Positions 11,318 through 21,370 of a stretch of DNA of 64,000 bases are shown here, one piece after another; the stretch's first letter is position 1, and the number at the start of each line of letters is the position of its first letter. A model generated the notes under the pieces. That model had not been told where the DNA came from. It worked only from the letters and a program-made list of their open reading frames with translations, and made no database searches. The position numbers and the translations under genes are program-made. Source of the DNA: Flectonema sp. DT1601 (Eukaryota; Euglenozoa; Diplonemea; Diplonemida; Diplonemidae); NCBI GenBank assembly GCA_964019425.1, contig OZ025838.1:62001-126000 (forward strand), given 5' to 3'.

Positions 11318-11902
11318 CTATCTCAAAGACGTGTTTTTTTTTTTTTTTACTCGTAAAAAGTTATCGGCGTAATGTTTAAAATTCACTAATGTTGTTTTCC
11401 GATTATTGCAATACAAGGGAGGGTAAGATGTACATTCTTGTCCTAATTATTATGCAAAAGATGTATTGACAGGGTAAAGAGATTATCCCGCTACTAAATT
11501 CAAAAAATACCAAAATCTTCCATGGAGATTCTGGGATCATGTTTCAAGGATAAAGTCATTTTGGGTCACTGCAAGCGGCTTAGCCATAATCTGCCGGGTA
11601 CTAAGAAGTAATTTTGAACATGAGAAAGAGAGAGAGAGAGGGTAAATAGATAGGTATCGGAATTTACTTGAAATTCATAAAAAAAAAAAAAAAAAAAAAA
11701 AAATTTACACCCTAAACATAAGTAGCAGTGTCCCAACACACTACTGAAATCCACTCAAGAAGGAAAATTAAATGAAGTGAAGGTGATGTTATCCTTTGCA
11801 GTTGTGCATTTATCGTTTGACAGAGAATTATCCACCTTCATCATATTGTGATTTTATTTATTTTTTTTCCACAATAAGAGTGAAGTCTGTTTTTTAAGTT
11901 TC

Positions 11903-12300
11903 GGCTGGAAGTGATCGACTTCCAGCCTCCACCTTGCCCAAAGGCTAACAGGTTGTAAACAACTAAAGAAAATAAAAGAGAAATGATCTGGGAGTGGGGG
12001 GGAAGGTGAAAAAAATAAAAAATCTTCTTTCTTTCATATACATCTTTCTTTATAATACGACCACATGTGCCATATGCCCACACTCCACGAAAGAAAATAG
12101 AAAACCCCGGAACAGTACCGAGGATCGTTCACCCCCAGTTGTCCAACCATTGCAATTGTACTGTGGGCTTACCGAAAAGCTTTAGGAATGTACCACAAAA
12201 AAAACTGGGCAGCACATAGCCATATCACTCAGCAAGAAATGAAAACCAAAAGGATCAGGTAAGATGACAGTCAGTTTAAGGTCATAACTACGCCGGACCA
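11903..12300. repeat. ~400-bp interspersed repeat, copy near 12 kb
   Basis: This block matches 31177-31572 in the same orientation almost base for base (I count roughly ten differences), although the two lie 19 kb apart in unrelated spacers. It begins with the perfect hairpin GGCTGGAAGT-GATCG-ACTTCCAGCC and ends at CCGGACCA. It has no long open frame and no terminal repeats that I can see, so it is a non-autonomous dispersed repeat, possibly SINE-like. High identity implies recent copying or conversion. Confidence 0.85.
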
Positions 12301-12795
12301 AAATTTAATTAACATCGTTGCGAAAAGGAATAAAAAAAAACCCTCACCCCACCTTCACAAAAAAAAAAAAAAAAGAAGAAAAAATAAAATACCAAACAAA
12401 AAATAAAAATGGTGTTGTGATGGATTAAGCACAAGCTTTGTTTTTGAAGAAAACAAATAAATAAATAACATAACTTGGCATTATCGTTTTTCCTCCTTTG
12501 GATTTCAAAAATAAGGGGAGTGGGGGAAAGAAAAAAAAAAAACCAGATATTGACGTTACGGGATCCCGCTTAACGTCTTCACAGTTCACATTAACAAACA
12601 CGTATTTCGTTTTCCCTGAATTTTCCCGCTTCCCGAATAGTTAACTGCCTGTAATAATAATAACTTTTGACAAATGTAGAAAAACAGTAATTCTAAAACA
12701 TACCCAAAGATAAAGTTTTAAAGTTAAACTGCCGAGAAGTATGACACAAGACTCGGTTTTCATTTCAGAATAGCAAAGATAATTTAATCCACTAG

Positions 12796-12829
12796 CATAC
12801 TTGTACCCCTTTAAAGGGGTACAAGTATG
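12796..12829. other. Perfect 34-bp palindrome
   Basis: The half CATACTTGTACCCCTTT is followed directly by its exact reverse complement, with no loop. Allowing a 2-base bulge, ACTAG (12791-12795) and CTAGT (12832-12836) extend it. It lies in a gene-free region about 800 bases downstream of the zinc-ribbon gene's stop. Confidence 0.9.
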
Positions 12830-13606
12830 TACTAGTACAAATAACTAATACAACGTCAGTAAGAATCCAGAAATCGTTGTCCAATCCGGTAGTAGGTCGG
12901 GGACAACGCTCAAGTTGAGCGCAGTCCGTTACAACGGATGTAAATTTCTTATTCTTTTTTTGTTTTCGATTATCGTAATTCGCACATGTGTGATCACATC
13001 AAAAGGTACCATTACACCATAAGAATATAAGAAATTGTTACTTTCCACTAAAGATAGGAAAAAAAAGGCATGCCCACAGAGAATTGTAAAATAGTAGGGG
13101 CCCTTGTCTTAATTTTAAAAAAAAAAAAAAAAAAAAAAAAAGTTAAAACAACTTGCTAAACGTCGCATAATTTCTTTTTGTGTTAAAAATACATTGGGGA
13201 CCGGGGGAGGTCAAAAAAAAGATTTAAAAATATCCATGATGTGTATTTCAAATTAATTCCAGACACTGGTGAATTAAGAAACAAAAAAAAAAGGGAAGGG
13301 AAAAACAATAAAAATAAGCATTGTGTAAAAAATTGACAAAACAAAGGGAAAGACTCCTACAGCATCGACAGGTTCCCCCCTGGGAAGGGTACCATATATT
13401 AAAATAAAATGAAAATCATAAATTGAAACAAAACTTTCGAAATAATGCTCCCACTACCCCTAACTACCCTAATGCACACTTTGTGGACTAAACTCAGCAA
13501 AAGGAATTTCCTCAAAGTGTAGTCGCTTTAGAGTCGATATAAAAAAAGAAACCAATAGTAGATAAGAACCTACTCTTTTTCTCCCCCTACCGATGTTTGG
13601 ATAAAA

Positions 13607-14035
13607 TTAATTAGGATCATTCTCTAAGGTGCAGCCATCAAAGTTTGGAAGGTTTCCGATATAGATTCCTTCATCACGCTTACGCTGTAGTAGTTTTCCT
13701 CTTGACTTAGCTGGTAATTTATATCTGAAAATGTGAAGTTTGGTGCAGTTTTCAGTTGGACAACAACGAACAAACTTATCACATCTTAAAGTTCTCAATT
13801 GTTTTGAAGGAGTCTTCCAAAGAACAGAACACACACGACATCGGAGGGTTGCCAATCCTTTTCTGGTTCTTAGATTGTCCCATTTATTATGATCGCAGGG
13901 TACTTCTTCGTAGTACTCTTCATCACTTGAAACAAGTGTCGGGACGCTACTCGATCTGCTGCTCTGATCTGCTCCTGTTACTGAGCTACTGCTCTGCTCC
14001 GCGAGTATTATTAAAAGTCTGTCAAATTCAGACAT
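13607..14035 (-). CDS. Small zinc-ribbon-like protein (142 aa)
   Basis: An intron-free frame with a Ser-rich, acidic N-terminal third and a Cys/His/Trp core at about residues 47-110. The core reads CDHNKWDN, then RKGLATLRCRVCSVLWK, then LRCDKFVRCCPTENCTKLH. The spacing of CxH, CxxC, and CC/C pairs looks like one or two zinc-binding ribbons, and the W..LR..KG...LRCR.C pattern resembles a motif I recall from RNA-binding zinc-finger proteins of protists; I cannot confirm that here. The C-terminus is basic, then short and acidic. The start is the second of two overlapping ATGs (GAATGAATG). Unlike the other genes, no clean pyrimidine/AG site precedes it; the upstream sequence is an A run. Its stop lies 10-15 kb from any repeat array, and the PT-rich gene lies about 360 bases upstream. 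Confidence 0.65.
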   Translation of the reverse strand: MSEFDRLLIILAEQSSSSVTGADQSSRSSSVPTLVSSDEEYYEEVPCDHNKWDNLRTRKGLATLRCRVCSVLWKTPSKQLRTLRCDKFVRCCPTENCTKLHIFRYKLPAKSRGKLLQRKRDEGIYIGNLPNFDGCTLENDPN

Positions 14036-14398
14036 TCATTCTTTTTTTTTTTTTTTTTCTTTCAAAAACAGGCTGCTTTTTTTTTTTTTTTTTTTTTTTT
14101 CGGTTGATTTTAATATAACGTAATTATAAAATGTCCCTTCGCAACCACCATGAGACTGACTGTGAGACCTGTTAAATGAAGAGCCTAACTGCAAGACCGA
14201 CGAAACATAAATAAACAAATAGAATCGAATAAGATTTTCCACTACATGTCTCTCGACTCTGTAAAGAGTCTCTGGGTGTAAATACAGCAAAAACAAAATC
14301 GGGCGAAAAAGAAAGAATTTAAATAAGTTGCGTCAGATGAACCGAACCTGCAAAGGCACGGCATTCATTACAAAGCAATAGCGTGAATAGAATACGTG

Positions 14399-17300
14399 TT
14401 ATACTTTTGTAGATCTGGCCACTGAGGTTGAAGAAGGCCTCCTACGTCTCATAAATGGAGGTGCTTCAAGGTGTTGTACATTTGGTACGTTTGCTGACAA
14501 AGATCTCCTTCGATTATCAAAGTACGGAAGAGGAGATGTTTTCCCATCAGGATCTGGAGTACGAGTTCGACCTCGACTCTTTTGAAATTGAATTGGAAGA
14601 TCAAAAGTTGGAAATCCCAGCGAGCTACTCCGAGAAGCCGGAGGAGAAGCATCACACACAGAAGTGTGTCTGCTACCAAAACCAGACATCACAGAAGCAG
14701 GTCTCAAAATATTTGTTGGCGATGAGTTTCCTGAGCAATCCGAGAATCGTTTTTTCTCAGCTATCGATGAAAAAAACCTCCTAGGAGACCCCGGCATACT
14801 CGAGATTGAACTCCCTCTACTAGAAACAGGTGTACCCCTCCTTCTGGTTTTGACAGGAGGTCTCTGAGGCTTAATTACCTTTATAGTTGGAGATGCCTGA
14901 AAAGCAGCTATTCCTGAATGACAAGTTCTATCATCCTGATCGATACTAACAACAATCTCTGATTCTTGTCTAAGTACTGTGAGGTCATCATCATAAGGAC
15001 TGTTACTGTCTGGTGGAATTAGACGAACAGTCATTTCTGAAGCCTCCCTGTTGAATGGAACGCTTCGTAATTCAGACCATTGGTGGTTCTGTAGCCTTTC
15101 TCTGTCACCTTTTACTAAAACATAAATCTCACTCGATAAGTCAAGAAAGCTACTCAACAACACAGCTCCAATAGATGCAGTTAATAAAGAACCAATTAGA
15201 TTCCAATTCAATTCGTCTTCACTGTATCCTTGATAGTGACCTATTGCTGCTGATAACATTGCCATACATTGGAGTGTTCCAGCGATGGAATGGAGGAATG
15301 CATCTCTAGGTCTGGAATAAGGAAGGACTCGAACTTGATAACAAACCAAAAGTAGAAATATAAAAGCCTCAGCGGATCGAACATAACCACAAGATCGTAT
15401 ATTTGGTGTTCTGATCGATTGCACTGCTGAGATTGCAAGTGAAGCAGCGACTTCGAAAATAAAATACAAAACACACCTCTCCTTATAAGGATGTAACAGC
15501 GCTCGAAATCGCCTTGCGAATTGCTTGCCTGTCGTGAGACTGACCCATTCACCTTTCCCAATAAACCACTTTGTTATTGGTTTGTGTACTCGACGTTCAT
15601 CACTTTTATACACAACCATCCTCGGCACATGTCTTTTAAGCATTAGCAATAATATAGTTGGTACCAAGAGACAACCAGCTACTGAGAATCCTCCTAAAAT
15701 AACATCGTATTCAGAGGTTGGGTTAGAAATCAGTGTCAGTGCTCCTAGTGTGGTACCTTGAAATAAGAAATTAAAAGCTTGAATAGGTACAGAAGGGTAC
15801 CTTATGAATCCTTTTACATCATCAATACCAAGACATGTACACGTCTTTAATAGCTGAATAGAAACAATACAAGCAAAGCAGACACTTGAGGATATGATGC
15901 AGTTACCAACTACCATTCCAACTTCGCTGGAATTGCCGATGGTCCAGCCTGTTGGGTGAAGGAGGCGAGGATAGTCATTCATGGAATAAAAATTACATCG
16001 TCGAGATATTACGAGCAGCCTCGTAGCAGATCCAGCAGCCCCACCTCCGCTCACAACTGCCATTCCGACAGCTATTCCAGTGGCTGCGATAACAGCTTTC
16101 TCTTGTCCTTTTGTTAACGCACTGTCAGAATCAGGTCTCGTAGGAACTGGTGTCGGTATAGTCGTATTCATAAATGGAATACTCGTATTAGGAGCAGCTG
16201 TACTTGGTATCAGAGTAATAACAACTTTAGGAACTATTGTAGCTGATGGTGGTAACGATGGCATTACTGTTGGGATGTTTGTGACAGGCGCACTGGTCGG
16301 AACAGTTGGTGAAGTTGTTATCAAATTCACTGTTGGTGATGCCGACACTGCAGGAGAAGCCATTGGAGAAGCTGTCTGAAGTAGAGTAGGTACACCTGTC
16401 GGGACATTAGTTGGTAACGAAGGGATTGAAGTCGAAGATGTTATTGGAATTGCTGTCGGCACTAAAGTCGGAGTGGCAGTCGGAAGTCCCGTTGGAACTA
16501 CTGAAGCGACGGGAGACGAGGTAGGATACGCTGTTGGGAATGATGTCGTAGGAACAGCTGTTGGTACCGCAGTGGGTACTGATGTTGGAGGTGCACCGGT
16601 GGATACAGTAGAAGGGGTAGGTGTTGTTGGTACAACAGTGGGAACAACTGCAGGTGCTGCTGTTGGCGCGGTTGTGGGAACATCTGTTGTTGGAGCAGCA
16701 GTAGGAACAACTGTTGGTACTACCGTGGGTACTGCTGTTGGTACGACCGTTGCTGGAGTGGGTGCTGCTGTTGGTACAGATGTTGGTACAGCAGTGGATG
16801 CTGTTGTTGGTACAGATGTTGGTACAGCGGTAGGTGCTGTTGTTGGTACAGATGTTGGTACAGCGGTAGGTGCTGTTGTTGGTACAGATGTTGGTACAGC
16901 AGTGGGTGCGATAGTATTCGGAACCAGTGTCGGAACAACAGTCGGGGCACGAGACAATGGGACGTCTGTGGGAACAAGAGTTGGCGCTTCTGTAGGTGGC
17001 CTTGTTGGAATAGCTGTAGGAACTAATGTCGGAATAGCTGTAGGAACTAATGTTGGTACCAGACTTGGTACTGGTGTTCCATCCCGCTGTAGTACAAACA
17101 GACCGAGTTCATTATCCGCAACGAACAGATACCCGTCAGAGTATGCGATATCAGAGATGGTGGGATTTGTATTTGGTTTCTCCCAAGAAGACAGAAGCTG
17201 ACCACCTCCAGAAACATCAATTTCACGAGCACCGAAGTAAGTATCAGTCACTAGGAATATACTTCCGACTGCAACAGCTCTTCCCAATCTGGGTGATCCT

Positions 17301-18043
17301 CCGTTCAGTTGAACTTCTCGGCGATTCACAAGTTGAGAACCGCTGCGTTGGAATCCTTCCATCAGTGCATCTTGAACAAAGAAGACTCTGTTATTTCCTA
17401 TTAATACCTCATTACATATTCCATGTTGGAGAGTCATTAACTCAACAGTTGTAAAGACAGGATTATTGAAGTCATTATTAAACAACAAAGTGATTGCACC
17501 AGCTGTAACACAACCATAAACATGTTGTGTATCACAAGTAATGTGACTAATGTTAACAGTTGAAGTAAACGACGCGTGTTGTTGTAGTCGTTGACCAGAA
17601 ACATCAAAAACTCGAATGCCTTCAGATCCACATGTGACTAAGACAAGTGTTCGAGGTGGAGATGACAAGACAGCGATGTCAGAACAACTACCAGAACCTG
17701 TCATTGAGCTGTCAAGAAATGATAATAATCCGGAGATTGGATCTACAGAAAACAATAACACCATTCCCATCTCACCCACAACAATTAGATTAGAATCCAC
17801 AAACCTAACAGACAAGACCGGAGCAAGTGTTGGGAATGGTGGAGAAACTTCTTGAATAGCTGAGGTAACTGATGCTCCTGTTTTACAACGTTCCCAATTG
17901 ATAATCGAGATACCCGTCACCTGTCCAATATATCCAAAGTTTTCAAAGATAGCAACTGACTTGGATCCAGGAAGTGAATATGACCCAACTAGTTGTGCGA
18001 TATTCACCATCATGTGAGTTATGATTACTACTAAGATTATCAT
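14399..18043 (-). CDS. Polytopic membrane protein: propeller-like ectodomain, VPT mucin stalk, ~8 TM helices
   Basis: A 1214-codon intron-free frame. Residues 1-20 form a signal peptide or anchor (MIILVVIITHMMVNIAQLVG). Residues ~20-318 are regular beta-strand-like repeats (SVRFVDSNLIVVGEMGMVLL, DIAYSDGYLFVADNELGLFV), as in LVIVD-type or other beta-propellers. Residues ~320-640 are almost pure (V/A)PT repeats, a likely O-glycosylated stalk, encoded in part by a 36-bp minisatellite. From ~650 to ~960 there are about eight hydrophobic helices (for example GMVVGNCIISSSVCFACIVS and CVLYFIFEVAASLAISAV). The last ~240 residues are a Ser/Arg/Pro-rich cytosolic tail. The membrane half resembles polytopic proteins I associate with free-living kinetoplastids and diplonemids, which is memory and not proof. 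The acceptor-like TCTCCCCTATCAACAG ends 17 bases before the ATG. Likely a surface receptor or sensor; ligand unknown. Confidence 0.85.
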   Translation of the reverse strand: MIILVVIITHMMVNIAQLVGSYSLPGSKSVAIFENFGYIGQVTGISIINWERCKTGASVTSAIQEVSPPFPTLAPVLSVRFVDSNLIVVGEMGMVLLFSVDPISGLLSFLDSSMTGSGSCSDIAVLSSPPRTLVLVTCGSEGIRVFDVSGQRLQQHASFTSTVNISHITCDTQHVYGCVTAGAITLLFNNDFNNPVFTTVELMTLQHGICNEVLIGNNRVFFVQDALMEGFQRSGSQLVNRREVQLNGGSPRLGRAVAVGSIFLVTDTYFGAREIDVSGGGQLLSSWEKPNTNPTISDIAYSDGYLFVADNELGLFVLQRDGTPVPSLVPTLVPTAIPTLVPTAIPTRPPTEAPTLVPTDVPLSRAPTVVPTLVPNTIAPTAVPTSVPTTAPTAVPTSVPTTAPTAVPTSVPTTASTAVPTSVPTAAPTPATVVPTAVPTVVPTVVPTAAPTTDVPTTAPTAAPAVVPTVVPTTPTPSTVSTGAPPTSVPTAVPTAVPTTSFPTAYPTSSPVASVVPTGLPTATPTLVPTAIPITSSTSIPSLPTNVPTGVPTLLQTASPMASPAVSASPTVNLITTSPTVPTSAPVTNIPTVMPSLPPSATIVPKVVITLIPSTAAPNTSIPFMNTTIPTPVPTRPDSDSALTKGQEKAVIAATGIAVGMAVVSGGGAAGSATRLLVISRRCNFYSMNDYPRLLHPTGWTIGNSSEVGMVVGNCIISSSVCFACIVSIQLLKTCTCLGIDDVKGFIRYPSVPIQAFNFLFQGTTLGALTLISNPTSEYDVILGGFSVAGCLLVPTILLLMLKRHVPRMVVYKSDERRVHKPITKWFIGKGEWVSLTTGKQFARRFRALLHPYKERCVLYFIFEVAASLAISAVQSIRTPNIRSCGYVRSAEAFIFLLLVCYQVRVLPYSRPRDAFLHSIAGTLQCMAMLSAAIGHYQGYSEDELNWNLIGSLLTASIGAVLLSSFLDLSSEIYVLVKGDRERLQNHQWSELRSVPFNREASEMTVRLIPPDSNSPYDDDLTVLRQESEIVVSIDQDDRTCHSGIAAFQASPTIKVIKPQRPPVKTRRRGTPVSSRGSSISSMPGSPRRFFSSIAEKKRFSDCSGNSSPTNILRPASVMSGFGSRHTSVCDASPPASRSSSLGFPTFDLPIQFQKSRGRTRTPDPDGKTSPLPYFDNRRRSLSANVPNVQHLEAPPFMRRRRPSSTSVARSTKV
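16767..16907. repeat. 36-bp minisatellite inside the VPT stalk
   Basis: Three 36-bp units (16800-16835, 16836-16871, 16872-16907) plus a 33-bp partial unit (16767-16799) repeat nearly without change. Each encodes a twelve-residue Ala/Val-Pro-Thr string on the minus strand. All units keep the frame, so copy number can change without breaking the protein. Confidence 0.9.
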
Positions 18044-18532
18044 ATTGTTATATAGATGGCTGTTGATAGGGGAGACACAAAAAATAAATAAATTTTAAAA
18101 CAAACACAAAAAAAAACCCAACACAATTAATTTTGTCAATAACTTTATCACATAAAAATAAATTAATTCATTTTTTTTTTGTTTTTGTTTTTTTTTATTT
18201 TTGATGGTGATGATGTTAATAACATTCGGATTGGGAGAGGGGTGAATATCAAGGAGGCAATAAAAACAACTAAACCGAGAGAGGGATCCTGAGAGTTAGA
18301 GTTAGATGGCCTTTGTGCATGAGCCGGAAAAAAGAAATACTAATTAAAAGAGTTCTTACGTGACAAGTAATTGGTATTCTTTTTTTTTTTTTGTTGTTCA
18401 CGAATTCAATCACGTAAGTTGAAATCGCTATTAAAAAATTGATGTGCCGCAGTTCTTGTTTTACACAGTTGTTACGGTGAAGAACCTGATGTCACACCAT
18501 CGTTTCGTGATCATTTTTTCTTTTTTTTTTTT

Positions 18533-18602
18533 GGGAAAATTCTGCAAAATTTTTCAAAATCCCCGGATTTCAACACAAAAGTTTGCAACTGCCAGCTCTA
18601 CG
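18533..18602 (+). repeat. Left arm of a ~70-bp inverted repeat
   Basis: The arm carries TTTTTCAAAAT, CAACACAAAAG and GCCAGCTC in order. The reverse complement of 19334-19403 has the same landmarks with roughly three quarters of bases matching. The pair brackets about 730 bases, like the ends of an old inverted-repeat element or foldback. Confidence 0.55.
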
Positions 18603-19333
18603 AAGTTCGGAAAAACTGCTTCACACAATTTCTTTTTTCGTGGAAAAACATTTTCCTATTTTACCGGAGCAATACAAAAATGTATTAACAGCGTGTTCAA
18701 AAAAACACATCAAAATGCTTGGGCATGAATCTGCATACCAATGAGTTCCTACAGACGCCACAAAAACAGGCTCACGTGGATCCGAAACCGCAGGACTTTT
18801 CGATACAACCAGACGAGCCGACCCCCGAAGTGTTTACCTATACTTACATTACCTTTAGTCACTGTGTCATAACTAACGTTAGGAACCTTTCGGGCAGTTC
18901 CGCGATCTTGATAATTCAAAGAATCCTTAATAAAGCTCTCATGCCTGCATGAGTTAGATACCCTGATAACCCGGTCAGAAACAAGAGTGATGCTGCTTGC
19001 GGTCAGGCTGTCTGTAACTCGCAGGTGTCTTAAGGTGACCCAGCCCTGCACACGTACCGTTCTTTGCACTAATGAGCCGTCTGCAGACCCAATGTGATCC
19101 ATTTACTCTGAGACTTGCATGGCTTAATCAAGGTCTCTTTTTTTCCGAGGCAGTCACCACCAAACCTTTCGGTCAGCAGCAGCTTCTCTATAGAACTTGT
19201 GATGGTTTTCACCATCGTGCCTTCCAGAATACATTGACATGTGTGTAGCTCAGACGAGTCTGATAACTACTGCTCAGAAGACTTCCAGAGGATTAGAATA
19301 CTATCAGGATCTGAAGCACAATCTATAAGCCCG

Positions 19334-19403
19334 TGAGCTGGCGGTTTTTTAAAACTTTGTGTTGATCCTGAATTTTGAAAAACTTCGCGGAATTTGGGGT
19401 TTC
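19334..19403 (-). repeat. Right arm of a ~70-bp inverted repeat
   Basis: Partner of 18533-18602, in opposite orientation, starting GAGCTGGCGG and containing ATTTTGAAAAACTTCGCGG. I did not find a clear target-site duplication outside the arms. Confidence 0.55.
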
Positions 19404-19514
19404 CTTTTTTTATATATATAATGTAACAACGTTACCTTACTTCCCCAAAGTCGCATGTTTGGTTCTAAAACTAAATTGCTTATCACACGAGGGCAACTTG
19501 ATACTACGACTATC

Positions 19515-19612
19515 ACACTAGGGGGGGACTTTATACGATACGAAAGCCCTATCTGGAAGAATAGGCTCGTAACATTTGCTGATTTCTTTGGTAGAGGTCA
19601 CGTGAACGCTCC
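19515..19612. repeat. Diverged copy of the CAP-EGF gene 2 upstream region
   Basis: After a G run the sequence reads TATACGATACGAAA, then CTGGAAGAATA, then GGTAGAGGTCACGTG. The region 40797-40975 has GATACGATACGAAA, CTGGGAAGAATA and GGTGGAGGCCACGTG in the same order, with about 50 more bases between. It sits outside the array's left end, so it may be the remnant of a lost unit. Confidence 0.6.
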
Positions 19613-20701
19613 ACAACAGTGAAAAACAGCTGTAAATTAACAGTGGACGAACCTGACGTAAGGCTTTCCTTGACTACTCGAGTCTTCAGCAGTACGCTCG
19701 GTGTTAAGGACGAGCTCACTCGCCGTCCAAAATAGGTTCGCTCTAAATTAGCGACCTAAACAACCCTATCGTCGCGATTGCCACTGAAAACCAACAATCA
19801 GCTAAACAACAACCAATGAAAGGGAAAGGATTATAGTGTGCTTATACCTGTACAGCCACGACTCTCAGTCTCCGTAGTGGAAGGGGTGAAACTTTGACAA
19901 TGTAATAACAGTAACAACTTTTTGGTGGTTCGTAGTGGAGAAAGGTTGAAATGTTTTGAAGAAATAAATATCTGTATTGTACCAAAGTTAACTAAAATAA
20001 ACTATTAGTTATGTTACAGTGACTAAAGGTAATGTTAGTACGAGGGATAAGAAAACAATCAGGGAGTTAACTGATACCGGAATTATATCTCGGGCAACAT
20101 GAAACAAACGAGAACAGTAATTATGTGCAGCTATTACCCGGTCGGGGAAATGTCACCACCGTGGCTGTATAAGTTGCCACAATGGAATACCCACAACGAA
20201 TAATAGAGAAGAGTAATTTTGTTTTTTTTATTATTAATTTTTATTAAAACTCATTTTTACAATAAGAACCTAATATTAAAAAAGGTGGAGGGATATTTGA
20301 CCAGATTGCCTGCGGCAAAAAAAAAAAAAAAAGAAGAGGAGAAAAAAAAAAGAAGAAACAAGGGATTTTTTCGTTCTTTTTTTTTTTTCTTTCTTTGCTT
20401 TTAAAGAATTGTTCGGACAGCTGACCTCCCAGTGGCTTTATTTTTTCTGATGTTCAGAAAGATTAAGTCATCCCTTTCCTTTTTTTATGGTTTTATTGTT
20501 ATTTAATGAACAGGGAAGCTACTACCATTCCTTTATTTTAAATTTTAATTTTAATTTTTTTTTTTTTTTTTTTTTGTATTCTCACTCACCCTCGACAAGT
20601 AGTCAGACAAATGCTCGCCACACGAGTTCAAATTCGGGGAATGATTTTGTCACAGGAAACAGCTGTTCTCAAACGAACAATGCACAGAGAGTACGCACAA
20701 G

Positions 20702-20727
20702 AAATAAATAAATAAATAAATAAATAA
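20702..20727. repeat. AAAT microsatellite
   Basis: About six AAAT/AATA units in the array spacer. The equivalent position in copy 2 has a much shorter A-rich stretch and in copy 3 a pure A run, so this site is unstable. Confidence 0.8.
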
Positions 20728-21116
20728 TCTGGAATAAAAAACTCACTTAATTACATCTCCACTGAATGGGGCCCAAAGGCACAGTTTGAAAAATAATAAA
20801 ATAAAGAAAGATGACGTTAGCATGTAAATTCAAAGAGGAACACCAATTTTGTTTTTTTTTGTTTGTGCACTGAAACTATAGTCCTGAATTGTGACGGTTT
20901 TAAATAAAAATATTTCTATCAGATATTTGACCACACAACGACACGATCTGTGTCTATGTTATTCGTCCTTTTCTAATTATTTTCTCTTTTTCCCCCTACT
21001 GAGACTTTCAGTAAAAAGAAGAAAAAAAAGAACAAAGAAAACAAATGTATCCACCCGAACACATTTAAGACCTTCTTAACATAATTAGCCGATTAGGGAA
21101 AAATATGACTGATTCC

Positions 21117-21152
21117 AATTCTCACCAAAAGAGGGAATCTTTGGTGAGAATT
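21117..21152. other. Perfect 13-bp stem-loop, array copy 1
   Basis: Arms AATTCTCACCAAA (21117-21129) and its exact complement TTTGGTGAGAATT (21140-21152) enclose a 10-base loop, followed on the plus strand by a T-rich run. It is intact in all three spacer copies (also 32160-32195 and 41924-41959), about 1.4 kb past each CAP-EGF stop codon. Confidence 0.85.
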
Positions 21153-21222
21153 TTTATTTTTTCAATTCTTAATAAGGATTTAGCTGAGAACATGATTGCG
21201 TTCATTCATAATCTGATCACAA

Positions 21223-21370
21223 CTACTGAGTGAAACCCACTGACACGAACATAACCTTTCCATGAGGCTGATCAGAAATATAATCAACCTCCTTCTCCTT
21301 CTCCTTCTCCTTCTCCAGCTCAGCAGTAACAGGTTTGGCTGGCGCTGAAAAGGTTCTTTGCTCGAGAAGG
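21223..21370 (-). CDS. Candidate terminal exon of an unrecognised small gene, array copy 1
   Basis: On the minus strand a frame reads KPVTAELEKEKEKEKE, then VDYISDQPHGKVMFVSVGFT and Q, then TAG at 21223-21225. It looks protein-like and is preceded by a pyrimidine/AG stretch (ACTTCTTCACCTTCTCGAG), but no upstream exon or start was found. The three array copies differ in the Glu-Lys run by one whole six-base unit (four pairs here, three at 32266-32400 and 42030-42165), which keeps the frame. Because the copies are nearly identical overall, this is weak evidence. It may instead be part of a 3'-UTR. Confidence 0.25.

Larger units (their letters stand above)
8090..13606. other. Long gene-free region, homopolymers and repeats
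   Basis: No convincing coding frame in 5.5 kb. It contains many A or T runs of 12-25 bases, a (TTTC)n microsatellite near 11281-11317, a GA run near 11629-11640, two copies of an interspersed repeat (10387-10535 and 11903-12300), a perfect 34-bp palindrome (12796-12829), and a patch with nested inverted repeats at about 9575-9662. Short spliced genes cannot be excluded by eye. Confidence 0.5.
18044..19960. other. Gene-free zone with fragments of the array spacer
   Basis: No supported gene. It lies between the polytopic protein gene and the left edge of the CAP-EGF array. It contains an inverted-repeat pair (18533-18602 and 19334-19403), an inverted copy of a motif found upstream of CAP-EGF gene 3 (18832-18880), and a diverged copy of the sequence upstream of CAP-EGF gene 2 (19515-19612). 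An open frame of 117 codons (18749-19102, minus) overlaps these fragments and has no recognisable family. Confidence 0.5.

Noticed and set aside
16473-17201. 242-codon plus-strand Gly/Val/Thr-rich frame
   Set aside because: It is the antisense of the (V/A)PT minisatellite stalk.
18749-19102. 117-codon minus-strand open frame
   Set aside because: It covers the inverted spacer fragment at 18846 and has no acceptor-like site, domain or composition that supports coding.
20600-20650. GTTCAAATTC box that could belong to a tRNA
   Set aside because: The bases on either side do not pair as a T-stem, and no D-arm or acceptor stem is present upstream.
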